Source of the DNA: Pseudomonas sp. PDM05
Lineage (GTDB): Bacteria; Pseudomonadota; Gammaproteobacteria; Pseudomonadales; Pseudomonadaceae
Assembly (NCBI RefSeq): GCF_014851685.1
Contig: NZ_JACVAC010000006.1
Span: 248,001 to 312,000 of the forward strand
DNA: 64,000 bases
Direction of reading: 5' to 3'
The first letter of the stretch is position 1. Every line of letters begins with the position of its first letter. Made by a program: the position numbers and the translations under genes. Positions 47,471 through 63,945 of this stretch are shown here, one piece after another. The notes below the pieces were generated by a model that made no database searches, was not told the origin of the DNA, and was given only the letters and a program-made list of their open reading frames with translations.

Positions 47471-48295
47471 TTACTTGCGACGACGGACGATCATTTTGTC
47501 GGTACGCTTATTACCACGAGTCTTCGCGCCCTTAGTCGGGAAGCCCCATGGCGATACCGGATGACGACCACCAGAGGTACGACCTTCACCACCACCGTGT
47601 GGGTGGTCAACCGGGTTCATGGCAACACCACGAACGGTTGGGCGAACGCCACGCCAGCGTTTGGCACCAGCTTTACCCAGCGAACGCAGGCTGTGCTCGG
47701 AGTTCGAGACTTCGCCCAGGGTCGCGCGGCATTCAGCCAGCACTTTACGCATCTCACCAGAACGCAGACGCAGGGTCACGTAGACACCTTCACGAGCGAT
47801 CAGCTGAGCCGAAGCACCAGCGGAACGAGCGATCTGTGCGCCTTTACCTGGCTTCAATTCGATGCCGTGTACGGTGCTACCAACTGGAATGTTACGCAGT
47901 TGCAGAGCGTTGCCCGGCTTGATCGGTGCCAGGGCACCTGCGATCAGCTGGTCGCCAGCGCTCACGCCTTTAGGGGCGATGATGTAGCGACGCTCGCCAT
48001 CTGCGTACAGCAGCAGAGCGATGTGAGCAGTACGGTTTGGATCGTATTCGATACGCTCGACAGTGGCAGAGATGCCATCTTTGTCGTTGCGACGGAAGTC
48101 GACCAGACGATAATGCTGCTTATGGCCACCACCGATGTGACGAGTGGTAATACGACCATTGTTGTTACGACCACCAGACTTCGATTTTTTCTCGAGCAGC
48201 GGTGCGTGAGGAGCGCCTTTATGCAGCTCCTGGTTGACCACCTTGACCACAAAACGGCGGCCAGGGGAAGTCGGTTTGCATTTAACGATTGCCAT
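47471..48295 (-). CDS. rplB: Large-subunit ribosomal protein L2
   Basis: 274 residues (E. coli 273). Required for subunit joining and peptidyl transfer. The C-terminal motif [21 protein letters not shown] carries the conserved histidine near the catalytic centre. The N-terminus [19 protein letters not shown] matches the family. Located 14 bp after rplW. Confidence 0.98.
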   Translation of the reverse strand: MAIVKCKPTSPGRRFVVKVVNQELHKGAPHAPLLEKKSKSGGRNNNGRITTRHIGGGHKQHYRLVDFRRNDKDGISATVERIEYDPNRTAHIALLLYADGERRYIIAPKGVSAGDQLIAGALAPIKPGNALQLRNIPVGSTVHGIELKPGKGAQIARSAGASAQLIAREGVYVTLRLRSGEMRKVLAECRATLGEVSNSEHSLRSLGKAGAKRWRGVRPTVRGVAMNPVDHPHGGGEGRTSGGRHPVSPWGFPTKGAKTRGNKRTDKMIVRRRK

Positions 48296-48309
48296 GATGC
48301 ACCCCTTCC

Positions 48310-48609
48310 TTACTCAGCACTGCTGCTGAAATCGAGATCTTGGCCTGGCTGAAGGGAGATAACTGCCTTCTTCCAGTCATTACGCTTGCCCAGACCGCGA
48401 GCAGTGCGCTTGCTCTTACCCAGAACATTCAGGGTAGTAACACGCTCTACTTTCACGCTGAACAGGCTTTCGACGGCCTTCTTGATTTCCAGCTTGGTTG
48501 CGTCAGTTGCAACCTTGAAAACGAACTGGCCTTTCTTGTCAGCCAGAACCGTAGCCTTTTCGGAAACGTGCGGGCCAAGCAGAACTTTAAATACGCGTTC
48601 CTGGTTCAT
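48310..48609 (-). CDS. rplW: Large-subunit ribosomal protein L23
   Basis: 99 residues (E. coli 100). Tunnel-exit protein that docks trigger factor and [28 protein letters not shown] is the typical first half and [20 protein letters not shown] the second. Its start overlaps the rplD stop by 4 bp, so the two are coupled. Confidence 0.98.
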
Positions 48610-49208
48610 CCCAGCAGCTCCTCGAATTTCTTCACGGCCGACACGGTGATCAACACCTTGTCGTATGCGATCAGACTAACTGGATCGGAACCTTGCACGT
48701 CACGTACATCAACGTGTGGCAGGTTGCGAGCAGCCAGGTACAGGTTCTGATCAACAGCTTCAGACACGATCAAAACGTCGGTCAGGCTCATGTTGTTCAG
48801 TTTGCCCAGCAGATCTTTGGTTTTTGGACTTTCAACAGCGAAGTCCTGAACCACGACCAGACGATCAGTACGCACGAGTTCAGCAAGGATGGAGCGCAGT
48901 GCTGCGCGATACATCTTCTTGTTGAGCTTCTGAGAGTGATCCTGTGGACGAGCTGCGAAAGTGGTACCGCCGCCACGCCAGATTGGGCTACGGATAGTAC
49001 CGGCACGAGCACGGCCAGTGCCTTTCTGACGCCAAGGGCGCTTACCGCCACCACGTACGTCGGAACGGGTCTTTTGCTGCTTGCTACCTTGACGGCCGCC
49101 GGCCATGTAGGCCACGACTGCTTGGTGAACCAGCGTCTCGTTGAATTCGCCGCCAAATGTCAGTTCGGAAACTTCGATCGCTTGAGCGTCATTTACATTT
49201 AATTGCAT
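48606..49208 (-). CDS. rplD: Large-subunit ribosomal protein L4
   Basis: 200 residues (E. coli 201). The extended loop [32 protein letters not shown] lines the tunnel constriction. In E. coli L4 also represses the S10 operon through a long rpsJ leader; here the leader from the predicted promoter is only about 55 nt, so that control is unlikely in the same form. Located 12 bp after rplC. Confidence 0.98.
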
Positions 49209-49220
49209 GTCAGCTTCCCC

Positions 49221-49856
49221 TTAACCGCGAGCCTTGGCCGCTGGACGTACAACCAGGTTGCCGCCAGTAGCGCCAGGAACAGCACCCTTGACCAACAACA
49301 GATTGCGTTCAGCGTCGACGCGCACTACTTCGAGGGACTGCACGGTCACGCGCTCAGCGCCCATATGACCGGACATTTTTTTGCCCTTGAATACACGACC
49401 AGGAGTCTGGCACTGGCCAATAGAGCCCGGGACGCGGTGGGAAACGGAGTTACCGTGAGTGTTGTCTTGGCCACGGAAATTCCAACGCTTGATCGTACCC
49501 TGGAAGCCTTTACCCTTGGACTGACCGGTTACATCAACCAGTTGACCAGCGGCGAAGATTTCAGCGTTGATCAGATCGCCAGCCTGGTAGTCGCCATCTT
49601 CAAGACGGAACTCCATAACAGTACGACCAGCTGCAACGTTTGCTTTTGCGAAGTGACCTGCTTGAGCAGCAGTCACGCGCGAAGCACGACGCTCGCCGAC
49701 AGTGACTTGCACTGCACGATAGCCATCGGTTTCTTCAGTTTTGAACTGGGTGACGCGATTCGGTTCGATCTCAATGACCGTGACCGGAATGGAGACACCT
49801 TCTTCGGTGAAAATACGGGTCATACCGCATTTACGACCGACTACACCAATAGTCAT
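49221..49856 (-). CDS. rplC: Large-subunit ribosomal protein L3
   Basis: 211 residues (E. coli 209) from the ATG at 49856 ([20 protein letters not shown]); the open frame continues 11 codons upstream without family sequence. The central extension [35 protein letters not shown] reaches toward the peptidyl transferase centre and includes the glutamine methylated by PrmB in E. coli. Located 81 bp after rpsJ. Confidence 0.98.
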   Translation of the reverse strand: MTIGVVGRKCGMTRIFTEEGVSIPVTVIEIEPNRVTQFKTEETDGYRAVQVTVGERRASRVTAAQAGHFAKANVAAGRTVMEFRLEDGDYQAGDLINAEIFAAGQLVDVTGQSKGKGFQGTIKRWNFRGQDNTHGNSVSHRVPGSIGQCQTPGRVFKGKKMSGHMGAERVTVQSLEVVRVDAERNLLLVKGAVPGATGGNLVVRPAAKARG

Positions 49857-49937
49857 GTTGTAAACCTCATGAGTGTACGGGGCTTTCACCCGCTATGGCC
49901 GCCCATTTCAGAGCGTTACACGACTAAGACCCAAGTC

Positions 49938-50249
49938 TTAGCCGAGGCTGATCTGTACTTCCACACCGGCCGCCAGATCAAGCTTCATAAGTGCATCAAC
50001 GGTTTTATCCGTTGGCTGGACGATGTCCAGTACGCGCTTATGAGTACGGATCTCGTACTGGTCACGCGCGTCTTTGTTGACGTGCGGGGAGACCAGAACG
50101 GTGAACCGCTCTTTACGGGTAGGCAGTGGAATTGGACCACGCACTTGAGCACCAGTACGTTTCGCGGTTTCCACGATTTCCTGGGTGGATTGGTCGATCA
50201 GGCGATGGTCAAAAGCCTTCAACCTGATACGGATTTGCTGATTTTGCAT
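49938..50249 (-). CDS. rpsJ: Small-subunit ribosomal protein S10 (NusE)
   Basis: 103 residues, as in E. coli. It starts [20 protein letters not shown]; the ribosome-inserted loop is [36 protein letters not shown]. Apart from its place in the 30S head it binds NusB (nusB is in this window) and NusG in antitermination and transcription-translation coupling. First gene of the S10 operon, behind a strong promoter and the tuf terminator. Confidence 0.98.
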
Positions 50250-50311
50250 TGGATTTCAGACTCCGGCTGCTATTCCCAGCGAGCGCAATACGCCCGTTAA
50301 AAGGAGGCGCA

Positions 50312-50340
50312 ATTCTATAGACGCCCCAGATAGGTGTCAA
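50312..50340 (-). promoter_or_regulatory. Strong sigma70 promoter of the S10 operon
   Basis: Minus strand: perfect -35 TTGACA (50340-50335), 17-bp spacer, -10 TAGAAT (50317-50312). It lies 6 bp beyond the T tract of the tuf terminator. The predicted start near 50305 gives an rpsJ leader of about 55 nt. Confidence 0.88.
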
Positions 50341-50346
50341 CCCAAT

Positions 50347-50378
50347 AAAAAAGGCCCCCGCTGAGCGGGGGCCTTTTT
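50347..50378 (-). terminator. Terminator after tuf
   Basis: GGCCCCCGC-TCA-GCGGGGGCC followed by T6 on the minus strand, a 9-bp all-GC stem, 35 bp after the tuf stop. It ends the str operon and separates it from the S10 operon. Confidence 0.95.
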
Positions 50379-50407
50379 CAAAGCATCAAGCTAACTCAAA
50401 AAAGAGC

Positions 50408-51601
50408 TTACTCGATGATTTTAGCTACAACACCAGCACCAACGGTACGGCCGCCTTCACGGATAGCGAAGCGCAGACCGTCTTCCATTGCGATGGTTTT
50501 GATCAGGGTAACTTCCATTTGGATGTTATCACCTGGCATTACCATTTCAACGCCTTCTGGCAGCTGGCAGTTACCAGTCACGTCAGTAGTACGGAAGTAG
50601 AACTGAGGACGGTAGCCTTTGAAGAACGGAGTGTGACGACCGCCTTCTTCCTTGCTCAGAACGTAGACTTCTGCGGTGAACTTGGTGTGCGGCTTAACGG
50701 TGCCTGGCTTAACCAGAACCTGGCCACGCTCAACGTCGTCACGCTTGGTACCACGCAGCAGAACGCCGCAGTTCTCGCCAGCACGACCTTCGTCGAGCAG
50801 CTTGCGGAACATTTCAACACCGGTGCAGGTGGTGACGGTGGTGTCACGCAGACCAACGATTTCCAGCGGATCTTGAACGCGAACGATACCGCGCTCGATA
50901 CGACCAGTCACAACAGTACCGCGACCGGAGATCGAGAACACGTCTTCGATTGGCATCAGGAACGGCTTGTCGGTCAGACGAACTGGTTCTGGGATGTAGG
51001 TATCCAGAGTTTCAACCAGTTTACGAACGGCAGTGGTGCCCATTTCGTTGTCGTCTTTACCTTCCAGAGCCATACGAGCAGAACCGATGATGATCGGAGT
51101 GTCGTCGCCTGGGAAGTCGTAAGTGCTCAGCAGATCGCGCACTTCCATCTCAACCAGTTCCAGCAGCTCAGCGTCGTCTACCAGGTCAGCCTTGTTCAGG
51201 AAAACCACGATGTACGGAACGCCTACCTGACGGGACAGCAGGATGTGCTCACGGGTTTGTGGCATCGGACCATCAGCGGCCGAGCAAACCAGGATCGCGC
51301 CGTCCATCTGGGCAGCACCGGTGATCATGTTCTTCACATAGTCAGCGTGACCTGGGCAGTCAACGTGAGCGTAGTGACGAATTTTCGAGTTGTACTCGAC
51401 GTGCGCGGTGTTGATGGTGATACCACGAGCTTTTTCTTCTGGAGCGCTGTCGATTTTATCGAAATCAACGATTGCAGAACCGAATACTTCGGAGCAAACG
51501 CGAGTCAGAGCTGCGGTCAGAGTGGTTTTACCGTGGTCAACGTGGCCGATGGTGCCAACGTTTACGTGCGGTAGGGAACGATCAAATTTTTCTTTAGCCA
51601 C
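50408..51601 (-). CDS. tuf: Elongation factor Tu
   Basis: 397-residue GTPase that carries aminoacyl-tRNA to the ribosome. G motifs: GHVDHGKTT (P loop, residues about 19-27), DCPGHADY (with the catalytic His) and NKADLVDD. Domains 2 and 3 follow from about residue 210 ([19 protein letters not shown]). Pseudomonads usually carry a second, near-identical tuf upstream of the rplK region, beyond the right edge. Last gene of the str operon, 30 bp after fusA. Confidence 0.97.
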   Translation of the reverse strand: MAKEKFDRSLPHVNVGTIGHVDHGKTTLTAALTRVCSEVFGSAIVDFDKIDSAPEEKARGITINTAHVEYNSKIRHYAHVDCPGHADYVKNMITGAAQMDGAILVCSAADGPMPQTREHILLSRQVGVPYIVVFLNKADLVDDAELLELVEMEVRDLLSTYDFPGDDTPIIIGSARMALEGKDDNEMGTTAVRKLVETLDTYIPEPVRLTDKPFLMPIEDVFSISGRGTVVTGRIERGIVRVQDPLEIVGLRDTTVTTCTGVEMFRKLLDEGRAGENCGVLLRGTKRDDVERGQVLVKPGTVKPHTKFTAEVYVLSKEEGGRHTPFFKGYRPQFYFRTTDVTGNCQLPEGVEMVMPGDNIQMEVTLIKTIAMEDGLRFAIREGGRTVGAGVVAKIIE

Positions 51602-51631
51602 GACAATTAACTCCTTGCCTAAAGGACTGAA

Positions 51632-53737
51632 TCAGCCTTGTTTTTTGGATACAGTTTCAGCGATGTGCGCCGGAGCTGTGTTGTATTTTTTGAATTCCAT
51701 AGAGTAGCTTGCGCGACCCTGGGACATGGAGCGAACGTCGGTCGCATAACCGAACATCTCACCCAACGGAACCTCGGCGCGAATCACTTTGCCGGAAACC
51801 GTGTCTTCCATACCCAAGATCATGCCGCGACGACGGTTAAGGTCGCCCATGACATCACCCATATAGTCTTCAGGTGTAACAACTTCTACCGCCATGATCG
51901 GCTCAAGCAACTCACCACCGCCCTTCTGGGCCAGTTGCTTGGTAGCCATGGAGGCAGCCACCTTAAACGCCATCTCGTTGGAGTCGACGTCGTGGTAAGA
52001 ACCGTCAAAAACGGTTGCTTTCAGGCCGATCAGCGGATAGCCGGCAACAACGCCGTTCTTCATCTGCTCTTCGATGCCTTTCTGGATAGCCGGGATGTAT
52101 TCCTTAGGAACAACACCACCAACTACTTCGTTCACGAATTGCAGACCTTCCTGACCTTCGTCAGCAGGAGCAAAACGGATCCAGCAGTGACCGAACTGAC
52201 CACGACCGCCGGACTGACGAACGAACTTGCCTTCGATTTCGCAATTCTTCGTGATGCGCTCACGATAGGAAACCTGAGGCTTACCGATGTTGGCTTCGAC
52301 GTTGAACTCACGGCGCATCCGGTCAACCAGGATGTCCAGGTGCAGCTCGCCCATGCCGGAGATGATCGTTTGACCAGTCTCTTCATCAGTTTTAACGCGG
52401 AAAGATGGATCTTCCTGAGCAAGCTTGCCCAGAGCGATACCCATTTTTTCCTGGTCATCCTTGGTCTTAGGCTCTACGGCAACCGAAATAACCGGCTCCG
52501 GGAAGTCCATACGAACCAGGATGATTGGCTTGGCAGCGTCACACAAGGTTTCACCAGTGGTGACGTCCTTCATGCCGATCAGGGCCGCGATGTCACCAGC
52601 GCGAACTTCCTTGATCTCTTCACGGGCGTTTGCGTGCATTTGCACCATACGACCCACGCGCTCTTTCTTGCCTTTAACCGAGTTGATCACGCCGTCGCCG
52701 GATGCCAACACGCCCGAGTAAACACGGACGAAGGTCAAAGTACCCACGAATGGGTCGGTAGCGATCTTGAACGCCAGAGCCGAGAACGGCTCGCTGTCGT
52801 CAGCATGACGCTCCATCTCTTCTTCCTCGTTATCAGGGTTGGAACCCTTGATAGCAGGAATGTCGGTTGGAGCAGGCAGGAAGTCGATAACGGCGTCGAG
52901 AACCAGGGGAACACCCTTGTTCTTGAAGGAAGAACCGCAAACAGCCAGGACGATTTCGCCAGCGATAGTACGCTGACGCAGAGCGGCCTTGATTTCCACG
53001 TTGGTGAGTTCTTCACCTTCGAGGTACTTGTTCATCAGCTCTTCGCTGGCTTCGGCAGCAGCCTCGACCATGTTGTTGCGCCACTCGTCAGCCAGCTCCT
53101 GCAGCTCTGCAGGGATAGGCTTACGAACAGGAACCATACCTTTGTCGGAATCATTCCAGTAAACAGCTTCCATGTTGATCAGATCGATCTGACCCTGGAA
53201 GTTGTCTTCGGAACCGATAGCCAATTGGATTGGCACCGGAGTGTGACCCAGACGCTGCTTGATCTGACCGATCACGCGCAGGAAGTTGGCACCAGCACGG
53301 TCCATCTTGTTTACGTAAACAAGACGTGGAACGCCGTACTTGTTGGCTTGACGCCATACGGTTTCCGACTGAGGCTCAACACCCGAGGTACCGCAGAACA
53401 CAACGACAGCGCCGTCGAGTACGCGCAGGGAACGCTCAACTTCAATGGTGAAGTCTACGTGGCCCGGGGTATCGATTACGTTGAAGCGATGCTCGTCTTT
53501 GTACTGCTTCTCGGAACCTTTCCAGAAGGCGGTAATAGCAGCAGAAGTAATGGTAATACCACGCTCCTGCTCCTGAACCATCCAGTCTGTGGTCGCGGCG
53601 CCGTCATGCACCTCGCCCATTTTGTGACTTTTGCCGGTGTAAAACAGTACGCGCTCGGTGGTGGTGGTTTTACCAGCATCCACGTGAGCAACGATACCGA
53701 TGTTACGGTAGCGGCTAATCGGAGTAGTACGAGCCAT
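51632..53737 (-). CDS. fusA: Elongation factor G
   Basis: 701 residues (E. coli 704). Translocates tRNA and mRNA and helps recycle ribosomes. G motifs are [29 protein letters not shown] and [11 protein letters not shown]; domain IV, which enters the A site, includes [15 protein letters not shown]. This is the standard FusA rather than the FusB-type second copy, judged by its place in the str operon. Located 30 bp after rpsG. Confidence 0.97.
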   Translation of the reverse strand: MARTTPISRYRNIGIVAHVDAGKTTTTERVLFYTGKSHKMGEVHDGAATTDWMVQEQERGITITSAAITAFWKGSEKQYKDEHRFNVIDTPGHVDFTIEVERSLRVLDGAVVVFCGTSGVEPQSETVWRQANKYGVPRLVYVNKMDRAGANFLRVIGQIKQRLGHTPVPIQLAIGSEDNFQGQIDLINMEAVYWNDSDKGMVPVRKPIPAELQELADEWRNNMVEAAAEASEELMNKYLEGEELTNVEIKAALRQRTIAGEIVLAVCGSSFKNKGVPLVLDAVIDFLPAPTDIPAIKGSNPDNEEEEMERHADDSEPFSALAFKIATDPFVGTLTFVRVYSGVLASGDGVINSVKGKKERVGRMVQMHANAREEIKEVRAGDIAALIGMKDVTTGETLCDAAKPIILVRMDFPEPVISVAVEPKTKDDQEKMGIALGKLAQEDPSFRVKTDEETGQTIISGMGELHLDILVDRMRREFNVEANIGKPQVSYRERITKNCEIEGKFVRQSGGRGQFGHCWIRFAPADEGQEGLQFVNEVVGGVVPKEYIPAIQKGIEEQMKNGVVAGYPLIGLKATVFDGSYHDVDSNEMAFKVAASMATKQLAQKGGGELLEPIMAVEVVTPEDYMGDVMGDLNRRRGMILGMEDTVSGKVIRAEVPLGEMFGYATDVRSMSQGRASYSMEFKKYNTAPAHIAETVSKKQG

Positions 53738-53767
53738 AAAGCCCTCGCAAAATTAGTGAAGCTAAGA

Positions 53768-54259
<492 letters not shown>

Positions 54260-54356
54260 TCAGGTTCGCTCGGAATCGGTGCCCTTTCGGGACGCCTCCG
54301 ACCTTACTCTTATCGACTCAGAAAATAAGATGATTCAGTTTTACAAAAAGCCGCTA

Positions 54357-54728
54357 CTACTTAGGCTTCTTGGTACCGTACTTCGAACGACCCTGGTTAC
54401 GACCTTTAACGCCGGAAGTATCCAAGGAGCCGCGTACGGTGTGGTAACGAACACCTGGCAAGTCTTTTACACGACCGCCGCGGATCAGTACCACGCTGTG
54501 CTCTTGCAGGTTGTGACCTTCACCACCGATGTACGAGGAAACCTCGAAACCGTTGGTCAGGCGCACACGGCATACTTTACGCAGTGCCGAGTTAGGTTTT
54601 TTCGGCGTGGTGGTATACACACGGGTGCATACGCCACGACGTTGCGGGCAGTTCTGCAGCGCAGGCACGTCGGATTTCTCGACGATACGCTTACGCGGCT
54701 GACGTACCAGCTGGTTGATAGTTGCCAT
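54357..54728 (-). CDS. rpsL: Small-subunit ribosomal protein S12
   Basis: 123 residues (E. coli 124). Decoding-centre protein. Both residues whose change usually gives streptomycin resistance are wild type: Lys43 ([12 protein letters not shown]) and Lys88 ([12 protein letters not shown]). The aspartate after Lys88 is the site thiomethylated by RimO. First gene of the str operon, with its promoter about 90 bp upstream. Confidence 0.98.
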   Translation of the reverse strand: MATINQLVRQPRKRIVEKSDVPALQNCPQRRGVCTRVYTTTPKKPNSALRKVCRVRLTNGFEVSSYIGGEGHNLQEHSVVLIRGGRVKDLPGVRYHTVRGSLDTSGVKGRNQGRSKYGTKKPK

Positions 54729-54819
54729 CTACTAGCTCCACTGTTGTCTTGCGACGCTATTGTCTTGCAAGAAAAGCAAAATGGCAGGAACGAATTCCCG
54801 CCAAATTTAGGGGTACAAG

Positions 54820-54848
54820 AGTCTAAAGAGGATCTTGCCCCCAGTCAA
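54820..54848 (-). promoter_or_regulatory. Sigma70 promoter of the str operon
   Basis: Minus strand: -35 TTGACT (54848-54843), 17-bp spacer, -10 TAGACT (54825-54820). It lies in the 216-bp gap between rpoC and rpsL. No strong terminator precedes it, so read-through from rpoC is also possible. Confidence 0.8.
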
Positions 54849-54944
54849 GGCAAGGCCCCGACCTTCCCACTCATCGAACCGGGGCAAAATTGCCTCGTTC
54901 CGACGAATGGGACTGCCAGGGCCCAGACTTATTTATCGCAGAAC

Positions 54945-57900
54945 TCAGTTACCGCTTGAGTTCAGCGCTTCGGTCAGTGCAGCTTCCACTTCACTGGCGC
55001 TTACGCGCAACGGCTTGTCAGCATCACGGCGGCGCTTACGCTCGCTGTGATAAGCCAAACCGGTACCAGCCGGGATCAAACGACCCACGACCACGTTTTC
55101 TTTCAGGCCGCGCAGGTAATCGCGCTTGCCGGTTACCGCTGCTTCGGTCAGTACGCGAGTGGTCTCCTGGAAGGAGGCCGCCGAGATGAACGACTCAGTG
55201 GACAACGACGCCTTGGTGATACCCAGCAACACACGAGTGAACTTGGAAACAAATTTCTCCTCGTTCGCCAGACGTTCGTTCTCTACCAGTACGTGAGTCA
55301 GTTCCATCTGGTCGCCCTTGATGAAACTGGAATCGCCGGATTCAGCGATTTCAACTTTACGCAGCATCTGACGCAGGATGGTCTCGATGTGCTTATCGTT
55401 GATCTTCACGCCTTGCAGACGGTAAACGTCCTGGATCTCGTTAACGATGTACTTGGCCAGCGCACTCACACCCAGCAGACGCAGGATGTCGTGTGGATCG
55501 CTCGGGCCGTCGGAGATAACTTCGCCGCGGTTTACCTGTTCGCCTTCGAACACGTTCAGGTGACGCCACTTTGGAATCAGCTCTTCATACGGATCGCTAC
55601 CGTCGTTCGGGGTAATAACCAGACGGCGCTTGCCTTTGGTTTCTTTACCGAACGCGATGGTGCCGCTGACTTCCGCCAGAATCGACGCTTCTTTCGGACG
55701 ACGAGCTTCGAACAAGTCGGCAACACGCGGCAGACCACCGGTGATGTCACGGGTCTTCGAAGTTTCTTGCGGGATACGCGCGATAACATCACCGATCGCG
55801 ATCTTCGCACCATCCGCTACACCGACCAGGGCGTTGGCTGGCAGGAAGTACTGAGCGATTACGTCAGTGCCTGGCAGCAACAGATCCTTGCCGTTGTCAT
55901 CGACCATCTTCACGGCAGGACGGATGTCTTTACCGGCAGCTGGACGATCTTTCGCGTCGAGTACTTCAATGTTTGTCATACCGGTCAATTCGTCAGTCTG
56001 ACGCTTGATCGTGATGCCTTCTTCCATGCCCACGTAGGTCACGGTACCTTTCATTTCGGTAACGATTGGGTGAGTGTGCGGATCCCACTTGGCCACGATT
56101 GCGCCAGCGTCGACCTTGTCACCTTCTTTAACCGAAATCACAGCACCGTACGGCAGCTTGTAGCGCTCACGCTCACGACCGTAGTCATCAGCGATTGCCA
56201 GCTCACCGGAACGGGACACAGCAACCAGGTGGCCATCCACTCGCTCAACGTGCTTCAGGTTGTGCAGACGGACGGTACCGCCATTCTTCACCTGAACGCT
56301 GTCAGCTGCGGAGGTCCGGCTTGCCGCACCACCGATGTGGAACGTACGCATGGTCAGCTGGGTACCCGGCTCACCGATGGACTGGGCAGCGATAACGCCG
56401 ACCGCTTCACCAATGTTCACCTGGTGACCACGAGCCAAGTCACGGCCGTAGCACTTGGCGCAAATGCCGTAGCGGGTTTCGCAGCTGATCGGCGAGCGAA
56501 CAATCACTTCGTCGATGCTGTTGAGTTCGATGAACTCGACCCACTTCTCGTCTACCAAGGTGCCGGCAGGAACGATGATTTCTTCGGTGCCAGGCTTGAA
56601 TACGTCACGGGCGATCACTCGACCCAGAACGCGTTCACCCAACGGCTCTACAACGTCACCGCCTTCAATGTGCGGAGTCATCAGCAGGCCGTGCTCGGTG
56701 CCGCAGTCGATCTCGGTTACTACCAGATCTTGTGCAACGTCTACCAGACGACGAGTCAGGTAACCGGAGTTGGCGGTTTTCAACGCGGTATCCGCAAGAC
56801 CCTTACGAGCACCGTGAGTGGAGATGAAGTACTGAAGTACGCTCAAACCTTCACGGAAGTTCGCAGTGATCGGCGTTTCGATGATGGAACCGTCCGGCTT
56901 GGCCATCAGGCCACGCATGCCGGCGAGCTGACGGATCTGCGCAGCAGAACCCCGTGCGCCCGAGTCGGCCATCATGTACATCGAGTTGAAGGACTCTTGA
57001 TCGACTTCCACGCCGTGACGGTCGATAACCTTCTCTTTCGAGAGGTTGGCCATCATCGCCTTGGAAACTTCGTCGTTCGCCTTCGACCAAAGGTCGATCA
57101 CTTTGTTGTACTTCTCGCCCTGGGTTACCAGGCCGGAGGCGTACTGGCTCTCGATCTCTTTCACTTCATCGGTAGCAGCACCGATGATCTGGGCTTTTTC
57201 ATCCGGAATAACGAAGTCGTTAACACCGATGGAAACGCCGGAAATGGTCGAATAAGCAAAGCCGGTGTACATCAACTGGTCAGCGAAGATCACGGTCTCT
57301 TTCAAACCAACCACGCGGTAGCACTGGTTGATCAGCTTGGAGATCGCCTTTTTCTTCATCGGCAGGTTGACGACGTCGTAGGACAAACCTTTTGGCACAA
57401 CTTGATACAGCAACGCACGGCCGACAGTGGTGTCGACGATACGGGTGCCGCTCACGCTGCCACCATCACGGTCGTTGACGGTTTCGTTGATCCGCACTTT
57501 GACCTTGGCGTGCAGTGCGGCTTCGCCGGCACGGAACACACGGTCAACTTCTTGCAGGTCAGCGAACACACGACCTTCGCCCTTGGCGTTGATCGCTTCA
57601 CGGGTCATGTAGTACAGACCCAATACAACGTCCTGCGACGGAACGATGATTGGCTCACCGTTGGCTGGCGACAGAATGTTGTTGGTCGACATCATCAACG
57701 CACGCGCTTCCAACTGGGCTTCCAGTGTCAGCGGTACGTGCACGGCCATTTGGTCGCCGTCGAAGTCGGCGTTGTACGCAGCACAGACCAGAGGGTGCAG
57801 CTGGATAGCCTTACCTTCGATCAGTACCGGTTCAAACGCCTGGATACCCAGACGGTGAAGGGTCGGTGCACGGTTGAGGAGAACCGGGTGTTCGCGGATC

Positions 57901-59144
57901 ACTTCGGCGAGAACGTCCCAAACCTCTGGCAGTTCGCGCTCGACCATTTTCTTGGCCGCTTTGATGGTGGTCGCGAGACCGCGCATTTCCAGCTTGCCGA
58001 AGATGAATGGCTTGAACAGCTCAAGTGCCATCTTCTTAGGCAGACCGCACTGGTGCAGACGCAGGGTCGGGCCTACGGTAATTACCGAACGACCGGAGTA
58101 GTCAACACGCTTACCGAGCAAGTTCTGACGGAAACGACCTTGCTTACCCTTGATCATGTCAGCCAGGGATTTCAGAGGACGCTTGTTGGAACCGGTGATA
58201 GCGCGGCCACGACGACCGTTGTCGAGCAAGGCATCGACAGCTTCTTGCAACATACGCTTTTCGTTGCGCACGATGATGTCCGGAGCGGACAGATCGAGCA
58301 GGCGCTTCAAGCGGTTGTTACGGTTGATCACGCGGCGGTACAGGTCGTTGAGGTCGGACGTCGCGAAACGACCACCGTCCAACGGTACCAGCGGACGCAG
58401 GTCTGGCGGCAGAACCGGCAGAACGGTCAGCACCATCCACTCTGGCAAGTTGCCGGAACCCTGGAAGGCTTCCATCAACTTCAGACGCTTGGACAGCTTC
58501 TTGATCTTGGTTTCGGAGTTGGTTTGCGGAATTTCTTCGCGCAGACGGCCAATCTCGTGCTCCAGGTCGATAGCGTGCAGCAGCTCGCGGACAGCTTCGG
58601 CACCCATGCGGGCATCGAAATCGTCGCCGAACTCTTCCAGCGCTTCGAAGTACTGCTCGTCGTTCAGCAGCTGACCTTTTTCAAGGGTGGTCATGCCTGG
58701 GTCGATAACGACATAGCTCTCGAAGTAGAGAACGCGTTCGATATCACGCAGGGTCATGTCCATCAGCAAGCCGATACGGGACGGCAGCGATTTCAGGAAC
58801 CAGATGTGGGCAACCGGCGAAGCCAGTTCGATGTGCGCCATGCGCTCACGACGAACCTTGGCCAGTGCAACTTCAACGCCGCACTTCTCGCAGATCACAC
58901 CGCGATGCTTCAAGCGCTTGTACTTACCGCACAGGCACTCGTAATCCTTTACCGGGCCAAAGATCTTGGCGCAGAACAGGCCGTCACGCTCAGGTTTGAA
59001 CGTACGGTAGTTGATGGTTTCCGGCTTTTTAACTTCACCGAACGACCACGAACGGATCATCTCAGGCGATGCCAATCCAATACGGATGGCGTCGAACTCT
59101 TCGACTTGACCCTGGTTTTTCAGCAAATTCAGTAGGTCTTTCAA
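54945..59144 (-). CDS. rpoC: RNA polymerase beta' subunit
   Basis: 1399 residues (E. coli 1407). The first zinc site is [22 protein letters not shown] near residue 70. The catalytic magnesium site is [12 protein letters not shown] near residue 460. The bridge helix and trigger loop region includes [30 protein letters not shown]. The second zinc site is [19 protein letters not shown]. The lineage insert near the C-terminus looks ordinary for Gammaproteobacteria. It follows rpoB by 64 bp. Confidence 0.98.
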   Translation of the reverse strand: MKDLLNLLKNQGQVEEFDAIRIGLASPEMIRSWSFGEVKKPETINYRTFKPERDGLFCAKIFGPVKDYECLCGKYKRLKHRGVICEKCGVEVALAKVRRERMAHIELASPVAHIWFLKSLPSRIGLLMDMTLRDIERVLYFESYVVIDPGMTTLEKGQLLNDEQYFEALEEFGDDFDARMGAEAVRELLHAIDLEHEIGRLREEIPQTNSETKIKKLSKRLKLMEAFQGSGNLPEWMVLTVLPVLPPDLRPLVPLDGGRFATSDLNDLYRRVINRNNRLKRLLDLSAPDIIVRNEKRMLQEAVDALLDNGRRGRAITGSNKRPLKSLADMIKGKQGRFRQNLLGKRVDYSGRSVITVGPTLRLHQCGLPKKMALELFKPFIFGKLEMRGLATTIKAAKKMVERELPEVWDVLAEVIREHPVLLNRAPTLHRLGIQAFEPVLIEGKAIQLHPLVCAAYNADFDGDQMAVHVPLTLEAQLEARALMMSTNNILSPANGEPIIVPSQDVVLGLYYMTREAINAKGEGRVFADLQEVDRVFRAGEAALHAKVKVRINETVNDRDGGSVSGTRIVDTTVGRALLYQVVPKGLSYDVVNLPMKKKAISKLINQCYRVVGLKETVIFADQLMYTGFAYSTISGVSIGVNDFVIPDEKAQIIGAATDEVKEIESQYASGLVTQGEKYNKVIDLWSKANDEVSKAMMANLSKEKVIDRHGVEVDQESFNSMYMMADSGARGSAAQIRQLAGMRGLMAKPDGSIIETPITANFREGLSVLQYFISTHGARKGLADTALKTANSGYLTRRLVDVAQDLVVTEIDCGTEHGLLMTPHIEGGDVVEPLGERVLGRVIARDVFKPGTEEIIVPAGTLVDEKWVEFIELNSIDEVIVRSPISCETRYGICAKCYGRDLARGHQVNIGEAVGVIAAQSIGEPGTQLTMRTFHIGGAASRTSAADSVQVKNGGTVRLHNLKHVERVDGHLVAVSRSGELAIADDYGRERERYKLPYGAVISVKEGDKVDAGAIVAKWDPHTHPIVTEMKGTVTYVGMEEGITIKRQTDELTGMTNIEVLDAKDRPAAGKDIRPAVKMVDDNGKDLLLPGTDVIAQYFLPANALVGVADGAKIAIGDVIARIPQETSKTRDITGGLPRVADLFEARRPKEASILAEVSGTIAFGKETKGKRRLVITPNDGSDPYEELIPKWRHLNVFEGEQVNRGEVISDGPSDPHDILRLLGVSALAKYIVNEIQDVYRLQGVKINDKHIETILRQMLRKVEIAESGDSSFIKGDQMELTHVLVENERLANEEKFVSKFTRVLLGITKASLSTESFISAASFQETTRVLTEAAVTGKRDYLRGLKENVVVGRLIPAGTGLAYHSERKRRRDADKPLRVSASEVEAALTEALNSSGN

Positions 59145-59208
59145 GGCCTTTCCTCCTGGCGGAGCAGAGAGCGGGCTAAACAGCCCCGCTCTCGATTCGC
59201 GTCACGTG

Positions 59209-63282
<4,074 letters not shown>

Positions 63283-63426
63283 CAGCGTTCCCCAGCTTGG
63301 TCACCTGCTTGTTTGGCCCCTCCGACGGGAGCAGCCAGAAAATCTCGCAAACCCCATGGTTTGCACCACCGCATCGGGTGGCTACAGCGCGTTAATGGCG
63401 GCGACCGAGTCGACAGCCAAGAACGG

Positions 63427-63455
63427 AAAAAGGCCGGTGGCAAGAGCCACCAGCC
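63427..63455 (-). terminator. Attenuator between rplL and rpoB
   Basis: On the minus strand GGTGGC-TCTT-GCCACC followed by GGCC and T5. The 6-bp stem with a T tract, 47 bp after rplL, matches the place of the partial terminator in E. coli that lowers rpoBC relative to rplJL. The rest of the 63283-63501 gap has another small CCACC/GGTGG stem near 63367-63382 that may be an RNase site. Confidence 0.7.
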
Positions 63456-63501
63456 ATCAGCCTTCAGCTTAACGCTTGGGCTGGAGACGCAAGGTCGATG
63501 C

Positions 63502-63867
63502 TTACTTCAGCTCGACTTTAGCGCCTGCTTCTTCCAGAGTAGCTTTGGCTTTGTCAGCAGCGTCTTTGGACACAGCTTCCAGAACCACGGCAGGAGCGCC
63601 GTCAACTACAGCCTTGGCTTCTTTCAGGCCCAGACCGGTCAGTTCACGTACTGCCTTGATCACGTTTACTTTCTTCTCGCCAGCTTCGGTCAGCATGACG
63701 TTGAATTCGGTTTGCTCTTCAACAACGGCAGCAGCAGCAGCTGGGCCAGCGGAAGCAGCGGCAGCGGAAACGCCGAATTTTTCTTCGAAAGCTTTGATCA
63801 GCTCAACAACCTGCAGAACCGACATTTCAGCTACGGCGTTGAGGATATCGTCTTGGGAGATAGACAT
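63502..63867 (-). CDS. rplL: Large-subunit ribosomal protein L7/L12
   Basis: 121 residues, as in E. coli. The N-terminal dimerisation helices ([28 protein letters not shown]) are followed by an alanine-rich hinge ([15 protein letters not shown], residues about 35-50) and the C-terminal factor-binding domain ([38 protein letters not shown]). It forms the mobile 50S stalk that recruits GTPase factors. Located 78 bp after rplJ. Confidence 0.98.
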   Translation of the reverse strand: MSISQDDILNAVAEMSVLQVVELIKAFEEKFGVSAAAASAGPAAAAAVVEEQTEFNVMLTEAGEKKVNVIKAVRELTGLGLKEAKAVVDGAPAVVLEAVSKDAADKAKATLEEAGAKVELK

Positions 63868-63945
63868 TGCTGTATTTCCTGAATTGGGGGACGGCCTACA
63901 CGGCCATCGAAATAAACAAAAATACGCGAGAGAAGTTGCTCAGCC

